Assembly: GCA_937914785.1 (NCBI GenBank)
Contig: CALGIV010000290.1
Location: forward strand, 1-5,788
Length of the DNA stretch: 5,788 nt
Reading direction: 5' to 3'
Source: an uncultured Eubacteriaceae bacterium
GTDB lineage: Bacteria > Bacillota > Clostridia > Eubacteriales > UBA1433
Part shown: positions 1 to 5,065 of the stretch, in pieces
Numbering within the stretch: the first letter of the stretch is position 1
Layout: each line of letters starts with the position of its first letter
Translations under genes and position numbers: made by a program
The notes under the pieces: generated by a model
What the model saw: the letters and a program-made list of their open reading frames with translations, nothing else
The model's database searches: none
Told to the model about the DNA's origin: nothing

Positions 1-792
1 GACCATCGCTGTCAGAAACATAAATGAGAGCGTGCCGATCACATTTTGTATCGATGTAGGCAAGCCAATTTTTAACAGCATCTTCAACCGTTCTTTATGA
101 AAACCGAAGGAGCTGAATTTGAAATCAAAGATAAAATCATTTCGCTTCAAGTAAATAATACACAATATCATGCTCGTAGCCTGCGAGATCACGGTAGCCA
201 GTGCCGCGCCGCTTGCACCCATTTTTAAACCCGCAACAAACACAAAATCCAGCACGATGTTCACACCACAGGCAATGCTGACAAAAATCAGCGGCCGCTT
301 GCTGTCGCCAAGCCCGCGCATCACAGCGCTGAGCGCGTTGTAGCCGAAGATAAATACCACACCGAGCATCGTAATAAACAAGTAACTCCGCGCTTCTGAA
401 AAGGATTCGGCCGGCGTATTGATCAGACGCAAAAGCGGATTGCGCAAAAGCTCCATTGCAATCGTCATAACAACTGCCAGCGCCAATAGCGTCGTAAACA
501 ATGTCCCGATCGTCTCCTTTAATTCCTTGCGTGCGCCATAGCCTTTATATTGCCCGATAAGTACCGAAGCACCGGAACTTAACCCAATCACCAGGTAGGT
601 CATTAAAAGCGTTATTTGGCCGCCAATGTTCACGCCGGACATACTGACGGTGCCGCTGAACTGACCGACAATAATCATGTCTGCGACATTGTAAAGTGCC
701 TGGATAAAATTGGAAATAATAAAAGGGACGGCAAACAGCATCAACTGCCTGAAAACATTGCCCTGAGATAAGTCTTTTTCAAGTTTTGCCAA
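1..792 (-). CDS. MATE-family efflux transporter, N-terminal part (C-terminus cut by the window edge)
   Basis: Integral membrane antiporter of the MATE (multidrug and toxic compound extrusion) family, which exports cationic drugs or metabolites in exchange for Na+ or H+. The 264 visible residues cover the whole N-lobe (about six membrane segments) and the start of the C-lobe. Family signatures are a proline in the first helix (P23), QALYN..D at 31-38, VGQF at 42-45, the inter-helix motif MRGLGDSKRP at 158-167 and the C-lobe entry LKIGLPTSIQ at 240-249. The start is a TTG at 792-790, giving MAKLEKDLSQGN, chosen because AAAGAGTGG lies 6 nt upstream and family members commonly begin this way. An in-frame TTG lies further upstream, just after a stop codon, without a ribosome site. 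Full-length members are about 450 residues, so roughly 40% is missing beyond the edge. The substrate cannot be told from sequence. It is transcribed away from the DUF1622 gene. Confidence 0.93.
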   Translation of the reverse strand, partial: MAKLEKDLSQGNVFRQLMLFAVPFIISNFIQALYNVADMIIVGQFSGTVSMSGVNIGGQITLLMTYLVIGLSSGASVLIGQYKGYGARKELKETIGTLFTTLLALAVVMTIAMELLRNPLLRLINTPAESFSEARSYLFITMLGVVFIFGYNALSAVMRGLGDSKRPLIFVSIACGVNIVLDFVFVAGLKMGASGAALATVISQATSMILCIIYLKRNDFIFDFKFSSFGFHKERLKMLLKIGLPTSIQNVIGTLSFMFLTAMV

Positions 793-798
793 TGAATA

Positions 799-807
799 CC
801 ACTCTTT
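799..807 (-). promoter_or_regulatory. Ribosome binding site fixing the TTG start of the MATE gene
   Basis: AAAGAGTGG on the minus strand lies 6 nt before the TTG at 792-790. No ATG or GTG is available in this frame near the start of the conserved N-terminus, so this site decides the start. Confidence 0.65.
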
Positions 808-847
808 CTCACAACAATTAATCAAAACTTAAGGGAAAAATTTATTG

Positions 848-876
848 TTGAAAATTTGTCAATGCTATATTATAAT
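848..876 (+). promoter_or_regulatory. Sigma-A-type promoter for the DUF1622 gene
   Basis: TTGAAA at 848-853 and a consensus TATAAT at 871-876 are separated by exactly 17 bp. Transcription would begin near 883, leaving a leader of about 70 nt before the ATG at 952. A nonamer, CTATATTAT, occurs at 865-873 over the -10 and again at 885-893, two helical turns apart, and could be a binding site. On the opposite strand a perfect TTGACA (862-857) overlaps this promoter and could be the -35 of the MATE gene, but no convincing -10 follows it. Confidence 0.75.
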
Positions 877-951
877 GACAATATCTATATTATCACGTTT
901 CAGTTCCATATGTAAACACGTATATCAAATTATTCAGAAAGAAGGTGTTAT

Positions 952-1356
952 ATGTTACATCATGTACTGGAAGTTATTTTGCCTGAAATCATCTCCTTTT
1001 TGGAATTATTGGGTGTCATCATTATTTTCGGCGGTGGCGTTAAGGCATTTATCTACTTATTGATCAACATCTTTAAAAGAGAACACAAACCTGCAATTCT
1101 TGAATTGTCAAAAGCAATGGCCGCCGCGTTGGAATTTAAGATGGCGGCAGAAATTCTAAAATCCCTGTTGATTCAGGACGCATCCGAATTACTGGTACTG
1201 GGCGGTATTTTCGCACTGCGTGCACTGATGGCCGTATTCATTCGCTACAATATGAAAACAGAACTGGCCGAACATGAAGCCGCACTGGCCCGTGAAGCCG
1301 CAGAACTTGCCGCAAAGTTAAACGAAGAAGCTGAAATAGAAGAAAAGGCGCTGTAA
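952..1356 (+). CDS. DUF1622-type small membrane protein with a charged C-terminal helix
   Basis: A 134-residue protein that I assign to DUF1622 (predicted membrane proteins of unknown function). The first helix, about 13-41, carries the glycine-rich stretch LLGVIIIFGGGVKAFIYLL. An amphipathic segment follows (about 48-73, including LEFKMAAEILKSLL), then a second hydrophobic helix at about 79-98 containing ALRALMAVF. This order (glycine-rich helix, basic loop KREHK, 'ALEF..AAEIL', 'ALR') is what I recall of the family. The last 30 or so residues are almost all Ala, Glu, Leu and Lys and are predicted to form a soluble coiled-coil-like helix beyond the usual family core. The ATG at 952 is preceded by GAAGGTG at 941-947, and it is the only start that keeps the first helix whole. 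It is a single-gene unit with its own promoter, and the stop codon lies inside the terminator hairpin. Biochemical function is unknown. Confidence 0.85.
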   Translation: MLHHVLEVILPEIISFLELLGVIIIFGGGVKAFIYLLINIFKREHKPAILELSKAMAAALEFKMAAEILKSLLIQDASELLVLGGIFALRALMAVFIRYNMKTELAEHEAALAREAAELAAKLNEEAEIEEKAL

Positions 1357-1373
1357 AAAGCGCCTTTTCTTCT
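1338..1373. terminator. Bidirectional intrinsic terminator between convergent genes
   Basis: A 15-bp perfect stem pairs 1338-1352 with 1359-1373 around the 6-nt loop GTAAAA. Its top is the GC-rich GGCGCT/AGCGCC and its base is A-rich/T-rich (AGAAGAAAA / TTTTCTTCT), so a U-tract is made from either direction. The stop codon of the DUF1622 gene (1354-1356) lies in and just after the loop, and the stop of the SufB-like gene (1375-1373) starts at the foot of the stem. One element therefore serves both genes. Confidence 0.9.
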
Positions 1374-2290
1374 TAACTTAAAAATCCTTCTACGATAACG
1401 CTTTCCGCCTCTTCTGCCGTCAGGCCAAATGTTTGCAGTTTTAAAAGCTGGTCGTTGTTGATACGTCCGATCGCCGCTTCGTGTACAATCTCCGCTTCCG
1501 GATGATTCGCCGCAATTTCAGGAATCGAGCTGATTTTCGCCCGATCCATAATAATAGAATCACACTGAACGTGCGCTCTGCACCGTTCATTGCCGATCGC
1601 TTTCGGGTGAAAAATCTGAATGGAATCCTCTTTTGCAACGCTGCGCGAAATGATCTGCGTTACGCTGTCCGGTCCGTTCAGTTCGATATCCATATTTGAG
1701 ACCGCTTCCTGACGACCGTGCGTCATCAGCTTTTCGATCATAATGAGCTTTGCACCCGCTTTCAACTTTGCGCTCGTCTCCCGCTTCGTCGAATCCACGC
1801 CTTTGATCTGCACCATTTCCATCTCACAGTAAGCGCCTTCCTCCATCTCGATTACCGTCGTCGGATTTAAGATGCGCTCTCCGCTGCCTTCTCCCTGTCC
1901 GTAATGCTTTTCCACATAACGCAATTTCGCATTTTTGCCGATATGAAACGTATGGATGCCATCATGGCGGCTCGCCTTACTGCCGTCGTTATGAACGCCG
2001 CATCCGGCGACAATCAATACATCGGCATTTTCGCCTACTTCAAAATGGTTATATACCAGATCCGTCAACCCGCTTTGCGTCACAACGACGGGGATATGCA
2101 CGCTTTCATTTTTCGTATTCGGCTTGATGAGAATATCGATGCCGGGCTTGTCCTTTTTCGGCTGAATAATAATATTCTCCGTGCTGCGCCTGCCCGCACT
2201 TTGACCATCTTGCCGGATGTTATAGGCGCCTTGCGGTATGTCGTGCAAGTCGGCCACCTGCTCCAGAATTGTTTTTGTCAGCTGATCCAT
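1373..2290 (-). CDS. SufB/SufD-family Fe-S cluster scaffold protein, short (SmsB-like) form
   Basis: Scaffold subunit of a SUF-type iron-sulfur cluster assembly complex in the cytosol, working with the SufC-like ATPase encoded just upstream. The 305-residue length is much shorter than classical SufB (about 470-495) and lacks most of its N-terminal domain, leaving the beta-helix core and the helical C-terminus. The C-terminal region aligns well with SufB: QCDSII at 242-247, HEAAIGRI at 270-277, then DQLLKLQTFGLT and a terminal VEGFL. By my alignment from memory, Cys243 matches the essential E. coli SufB Cys405, and His270-Glu271 match SufB His433-Glu434 and the SufD His360 position; the later SufB cysteine in the 'VEC' motif is Ala261 here. 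Other cysteines are C97 (AGCGVHND), C155 and C237. Both key residue types sit in one polypeptide and no SufD gene is adjacent, so a homodimeric scaffold as proposed for SMS systems is likely (inference). AAGGGAG at 2306-2300 lies 9 nt before the ATG, inside the ATPase gene, and the two genes overlap by 13 bp, indicating coupled translation. Confidence 0.9.
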   Translation of the reverse strand: MDQLTKTILEQVADLHDIPQGAYNIRQDGQSAGRRSTENIIIQPKKDKPGIDILIKPNTKNESVHIPVVVTQSGLTDLVYNHFEVGENADVLIVAGCGVHNDGSKASRHDGIHTFHIGKNAKLRYVEKHYGQGEGSGERILNPTTVIEMEEGAYCEMEMVQIKGVDSTKRETSAKLKAGAKLIMIEKLMTHGRQEAVSNMDIELNGPDSVTQIISRSVAKEDSIQIFHPKAIGNERCRAHVQCDSIIMDRAKISSIPEIAANHPEAEIVHEAAIGRINNDQLLKLQTFGLTAEEAESVIVEGFLS

Positions 2291-3012
2291 TTATTGTCGC
2301 TCCCTTCCGGACTTAATTCACAGTTTTCCAGCTCACCCATCAACGTCGGCAGAATCTCTTCCCGCGTACCGTAAGCACGAATCCTGCCATTTGCAAGCAT
2401 TAAAACATCGTCTGCAATCTGCATAATGCGCTCCTGATGCGAAATGATCATCACGCTTTCATGACGGCTCTTTGACATCGTTTTGAAACTTTCTACCAAT
2501 GTTTTAAAACTCCACAAGTCAATGCCTGCTTCCGGCTCGTCATAGATGGCGAGCTTTAATTCACGCGCCATCAGCGTCGCAATTTCAATGCGTTTCATCT
2601 CCCCGCCCGATAATGAAAAATCCGCTTCGCGGTTTAAATAATCTTTGCTGCACAAGCCTACCTGCGTCAAATAATTACAGCACCTGTCCTCCGTCAGTTC
2701 CTTTCCTTCCGCAAGGCTTAATAAGCGCCGTACGGTCATCCCCTTAAAGCGCGGCGGCTGTTGAAAACCAAATCCGATGCCCATCTTCGCCCGCTCCGAA
2801 ATGCTTTTTTCTGTAATATCTACGTCATTAAAAATAATCCTGCCGCTTGTCGGCCGCTCTATTCCCATAATAAGGCGCGCAAGCGTCGACTTCCCGCCGC
2901 CGTTCGGCCCCGTTATAACGAGAAACTTACCGCTCGGCATCTCAAAGCTGATATCATCGATAATTTTTCCTTTGCCCTCTATTTCAAAAGTAAGGTTTTG
3001 CAGTTTGAGCAT
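2278..3012 (-). CDS. SufC-like (SmsC-type) ABC ATPase for Fe-S cluster assembly
   Basis: A soluble 244-residue ABC-type ATPase of the SufC family, which binds the SufB-like scaffold and uses ATP to change its shape during cluster assembly; it is not a membrane transporter. All nucleotide-binding motifs are intact: Walker A GPNGGGKST at 35-43, Q-loop FQQPPRFKGMTV at 83-94, signature LSGGEMKR at 134-141, Walker B LAIYDEPEAGID at 154-165 and H-loop SHQ with His192. The Q-loop and the 'EMKRIE' after the signature are typical of SufC rather than importer ATPases. The ATG at 3012 is the first gene of a two-gene operon whose next gene, the scaffold, overlaps it by 13 bp. ATPase-then-scaffold with no cysteine desulfurase, SufU or SufD alongside is the minimal arrangement. 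Family assignment is secure; the SMS-type label is inferred from the partner's length and the gene context. Confidence 0.93.
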   Translation of the reverse strand: MLKLQNLTFEIEGKGKIIDDISFEMPSGKFLVITGPNGGGKSTLARLIMGIERPTSGRIIFNDVDITEKSISERAKMGIGFGFQQPPRFKGMTVRRLLSLAEGKELTEDRCCNYLTQVGLCSKDYLNREADFSLSGGEMKRIEIATLMARELKLAIYDEPEAGIDLWSFKTLVESFKTMSKSRHESVMIISHQERIMQIADDVLMLANGRIRAYGTREEILPTLMGELENCELSPEGSDNKWIS

Positions 3013-3013
3013 A

Positions 3014-3027
3014 CTCCTTTTCTCCTT
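3014..3027 (-). promoter_or_regulatory. Tandem Shine-Dalgarno sequences before the SufC-like gene
   Basis: Two AGGAG motifs stand in a row on the minus strand. AAGGAG at 3027-3022 is 9 nt from the ATG, a workable distance. AGGAG at 3018-3014 is only 1 nt away and too close to be productive, so it may compete for the anti-Shine-Dalgarno. Confidence 0.6.
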
Positions 3028-3062
3028 CTATAACTAAAATGACTGTTGTTATCTAATTTTAT

Positions 3063-3091
3063 ATTATAGCACAATAGCACATAATTCGACA
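3063..3091 (-). promoter_or_regulatory. Extended -10 promoter of the SufC/SufB-like operon
   Basis: On the minus strand TGCTATAAT (3071-3063) is a perfect extended -10 (TGnTATAAT). The hexamer 17 bp upstream, TGTCGA (3091-3086), is a poor -35, which an extended -10 can tolerate. The -10 region sits in a direct repeat of an 8-mer (ATAGCACA on the plus strand, at 3066-3073 and 3074-3081). Transcription would start near 3056, leaving a leader of about 44 nt that contains the separated dyad ATAAC (3030-3034) / GTTAT (3048-3052), a possible operator. No regulator can be named from this. Confidence 0.6.
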
Positions 3092-3112
3092 TATTTTCGT
3101 CGCAAATTCTTC

Positions 3113-3142
3113 TTCACGATGAGAAATATCGGTGAATACAAT
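3113..3142 (+). promoter_or_regulatory. Possible promoter of the YtaF-family gene
   Basis: TACAAT at 3137-3142 is a good -10 (5 of 6 to consensus) and TTCACG at 3113-3118 a fair -35 with an 18-bp spacer. The predicted start of transcription near 3149 leaves only about 20 nt before the TTG, just enough to contain the ribosome site. Weak but well placed. Confidence 0.4.
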
Positions 3143-3156
3143 AAAACAGTGCATTT

Positions 3157-3163
3157 AAGGAGG
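3157..3163 (+). promoter_or_regulatory. Strong ribosome binding site fixing the TTG start of the YtaF-family gene
   Basis: AAGGAGG, a full Shine-Dalgarno match, ends 7 nt before the TTG at 3171. No ATG or GTG lies at a suitable distance, so the TTG is the start. Confidence 0.88.
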
Positions 3164-3170
3164 AACAAAC

Positions 3171-3815
3171 TTGACACACCCCGAATTCAGCATTGCACAA
3201 ACGCTGCTGCTCGTCTGCTCACTTTCAATGGACGCCTTTTTTGCGGGATTTACGTACGGCAGCGGACGTATTAAAATCCCGTTCCGGTCCGTCTTTATTA
3301 TCAGCATCATCTGCAGTGCCACACTCTTCTTATCGCTGTTTACCGGTACGTTAATCAGCGACTATTTAAGTGATTCGACTGCGCGCATCATTGGTTTCAC
3401 CATCCTGTTTATATTGGGCATCATCAAGCTTTTCGACGGCCTTTTAAAAATTTATATCAATAAAAAATGTGAACTGCACAAGGAGATCACTTTTTCCCTT
3501 TTCAACTTGCGTTTCATTTTGAATGTTTACGCCGACCCCTGCAAAGCCGACAAAATAGCAGATAAAATACTCTCGCCGGCCGAAGCTGCCGCGCTCGCGC
3601 TCGCCTTGTCGCTCGACGGGCTTGCCGCGGGATTTTCTGCCGCCCTGACGAATGCCAATGCCCTCTTTACAAGCGGGCTCTCTCTGGCCTTTCATCTTCT
3701 CGCCATTCCGCTGGGATTTTTTATCGGCGAAAAAATTGCGCAAAAAACAAAAAGAGATTTCTCCTGGCTCAGCGGCATTATGCTGATCATTCTGGCATTA
3801 TTGCGTTTAAAATAA
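3171..3815 (+). CDS. ytaF: YtaF/MntP-family membrane protein (putative metal efflux)
   Basis: A 214-residue polytopic membrane protein of the MntP/YtaF superfamily. MntP members export Mn2+; YtaF members are often labelled 'sporulation membrane protein', but their substrate is not established. Two homologous halves of three helices each are visible, at about 7-29, 37-59, 71-94 and 138-160, 165-186, 197-212. Each half opens with a conserved Ser-(Met/Leu)-Asp motif: SMDAFFAGFTYG at 19-30 (Asp21) and LSLDGLAAGFSAAL at 147-160 (Asp149). The linker at about 95-136, with ADPCKADKIADKILSPAEA, resembles the YtaF-type linker rather than the shorter MntP one, which is why I prefer YtaF. Length matches the family (about 200-215). 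Start is TTG, set by AAGGAGG. Its 3' end overlaps the converging exchanger gene by 9 bp, with no terminator seen. It does not itself prove that the organism sporulates, since the family also occurs in non-sporulating species. Confidence 0.85.
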   Translation: MTHPEFSIAQTLLLVCSLSMDAFFAGFTYGSGRIKIPFRSVFIISIICSATLFLSLFTGTLISDYLSDSTARIIGFTILFILGIIKLFDGLLKIYINKKCELHKEITFSLFNLRFILNVYADPCKADKIADKILSPAEAAALALALSLDGLAAGFSAALTNANALFTSGLSLAFHLLAIPLGFFIGEKIAQKTKRDFSWLSGIMLIILALLRLK

Positions 3816-4745
3816 ATACATCAAATACAACGCGTAACAGACCAGCAACGCCACACCCTGCCAGCGCATCATCCGGCCTTTGATCAATGCCGGTATGCAC
3901 AACAGCGCGACGACGGCAACCATAAAAGGCAAATCGATGCGCAGCATCCACCCCGGCATACTTAAAGGGCGAATCAAGCTTGAAGTCCCGCTGACCAAAA
4001 GCAAATTCATCGTATTCGCACCGATGATATTGCCGAGCGAAATTGCTCCATGCCCTTTTCGCAACGCATTAACTGCCGTTAAAAGCTCCGGCAATGATGT
4101 GCCGAGTGCAACGAGGCTTAAAGAGACGACGCTTTCCGGCACGCCCATCCAAAGGGCCAAAACGGAACCGTAATCGACTAAAAATTTTGCACCAATATAC
4201 ATCAGCGCGCCTTCGGCAATCAACAATGCCACGTCTTTTACAATACCGTTTCTGTCAACCGTTCTGATGTTTCGCGCAGCGATCACTGCTGTTTTTGTTT
4301 TGTTGAGCATAAAAAACGAATAGAGCATAAACAGAGCGATTAAGACAATACCGCCGGCACGATTAATTCCTTGGAATAAGATTGCAAAAATTAAAAATAC
4401 CGCAGCAGACACAAAGAACATCAGGCTGCTTTTTCCAAATGACTTTCTATCAATCGCAGACGGCTTTACACATTGCACAAAACCCGCGATTAACGCCGTA
4501 TTACAGATAACAGAACCTATGGCGTTACCCAATGCCATCTCCGAATGCCCGCCGGCTGCCGCTGTAGTGGATACCAACAACTCCGGCAGCGTCGTGCCGA
4601 TACTCACCAGTGTTGCGCCAATCACGATTTCCGAAAGCCCCATACTCCGCGAAAGCCGCACAGCCGTATCTAAAAACAGATTACTGCCAACGACGACGAT
4701 GACAAGGCCGAGCACAAATAAAAGAAATGTTGTAAGTTCAGACAA
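3807..4745 (-). CDS. CaCA-family sodium/calcium-type exchanger (YrbG-like)
   Basis: A 312-residue membrane antiporter of the Ca2+:cation antiporter superfamily, exchanging Ca2+ or a similar cation for Na+ or H+ across the cytoplasmic membrane. The two inverted alpha repeats that form the ion site are both complete: GATLVSIGTTLPELLVS at 43-59 (Glu55) with GNAIGSVICN at 73-82, and SLVALGTSLPELLTAV at 210-225 (Glu220) with GNIIGANTMN at 238-247. About ten helices are expected, and there is no large regulatory loop, as in bacterial YrbG and archaeal NCX. I place the start at the TTG at 4745-4743, giving MSELTTFLLF, because AGGAGG lies 6 nt before it. The ATG 42 nt further upstream would place this ribosome site inside the gene and add a charged, unconserved 14-residue leader. 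Its stop codon lies inside the 3' end of the YtaF-family gene on the other strand. The actual ion cannot be inferred. Confidence 0.93.
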   Translation of the reverse strand: MSELTTFLLFVLGLVIVVVGSNLFLDTAVRLSRSMGLSEIVIGATLVSIGTTLPELLVSTTAAAGGHSEMALGNAIGSVICNTALIAGFVQCVKPSAIDRKSFGKSSLMFFVSAAVFLIFAILFQGINRAGGIVLIALFMLYSFFMLNKTKTAVIAARNIRTVDRNGIVKDVALLIAEGALMYIGAKFLVDYGSVLALWMGVPESVVSLSLVALGTSLPELLTAVNALRKGHGAISLGNIIGANTMNLLLVSGTSSLIRPLSMPGWMLRIDLPFMVAVVALLCIPALIKGRMMRWQGVALLVCYALYLMYLF

Positions 4746-4751
4746 AATATG

Positions 4752-4757
4752 CCTCCT
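4752..4757 (-). promoter_or_regulatory. Ribosome binding site fixing the TTG start of the exchanger gene
   Basis: AGGAGG on the minus strand, 6 nt before the TTG at 4745. It argues against the longer reading that begins at the ATG at 4787. Confidence 0.88.
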
Positions 4758-4796
4758 GTTTTTTCTTTTACCACATGATATTGACATGCCCTAAAA

Positions 4797-4802
4797 ATTA
4801 TA
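4797..4802 (-). promoter_or_regulatory. Possible -10 of the exchanger promoter
   Basis: A consensus TATAAT on the minus strand (4802-4797) about 40 nt upstream of the ribosome site. No acceptable -35 is seen 16-18 bp further upstream, and there is no TGn extension, so this is only a candidate. Confidence 0.35.
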
Positions 4803-4940
4803 TCTTTTCTCTGCAACTTACAGCATCCTCTTTTTTAGTAATCCAACCCTGTATCGTGTTTGCCAATGAAAAAATACAGTATATGGCGGCCAAAAGCACA
4901 GCACTAAAATTTTACATTTCATTTCCGAGTGAAAGCAAAC

Positions 4941-4967
4941 ACGTTTTTTATTAAAATCGCATAATAT
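4941..4967 (+). promoter_or_regulatory. Weak candidate mother-cell (sigma-K/E-like) promoter for the collagen-like gene
   Basis: CATAATAT at 4960-4967 fits the -10 pattern CATAnnnT of sigma-K/sigma-E promoters, and ACG at 4941-4943, 16 bp upstream, matches the minimal 'AC' -35 of sigma-K. The leader would be about 90 nt. The motif is degenerate and the region is AT-rich, so a chance match is quite possible. It is noted because collagen-like spore surface proteins such as BclA are made under sigma-K in Bacillus. A housekeeping alternative, TTGAAA at 5009-5014 with TTAAAA at 5032-5037, is no better. Confidence 0.2.
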
Positions 4968-5065
4968 GTTTTATCAGGTCATTCTATTTTCTATTGTATA
5001 TCGGCGTATTGAAATAATCGAATATCAGCAATTAAAAACATTTTCTTTTATTCAAGGGGGTATAG

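Larger units (their letters stand above)
4746..5065. other. 320-bp divergent intergenic region, AT-rich
   Basis: The stretch separates the exchanger gene (leftward) from the collagen-like gene (rightward) and must hold the promoters of both. I see no tRNA, no riboswitch-like conserved core, no terminator hairpin and no convincing small gene; the one short ATG reading near 4866 ends after 13 codons and has no ribosome site. The part nearest the collagen gene is strongly AT-rich. A putative -10 for the exchanger lies at 4797-4802 and a sporulation-sigma-like candidate at 4941-4967. Confidence 0.7.

Noticed and set aside
845..1063. 72-codon plus-strand reading frame overlapping the start of the DUF1622 gene
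   Set aside because: It begins upstream of the predicted transcription start, lacks a ribosome site, and is out of frame with the recognised membrane protein.
1904..2374. 156-codon plus-strand reading frame opposite the SufB-like gene
   Set aside because: It is entirely antisense to well-conserved Suf genes, has no family resemblance and no ribosome site, and is a shadow.
4745..4787. Longer N-terminus of the CaCA protein from the ATG at 4787
   Set aside because: The extra 14 residues are basic and unlike the family N-terminus, the upstream ATG has no ribosome site, and the strong AGGAGG at 4757-4752 would be inside the gene instead of before it.
4866..4907. Possible 13-codon leader peptide (MKKYSIW...) in the intergenic region
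   Set aside because: No Shine-Dalgarno sequence precedes the ATG, no attenuator hairpin follows, and it lies about 160 bp from the next gene.
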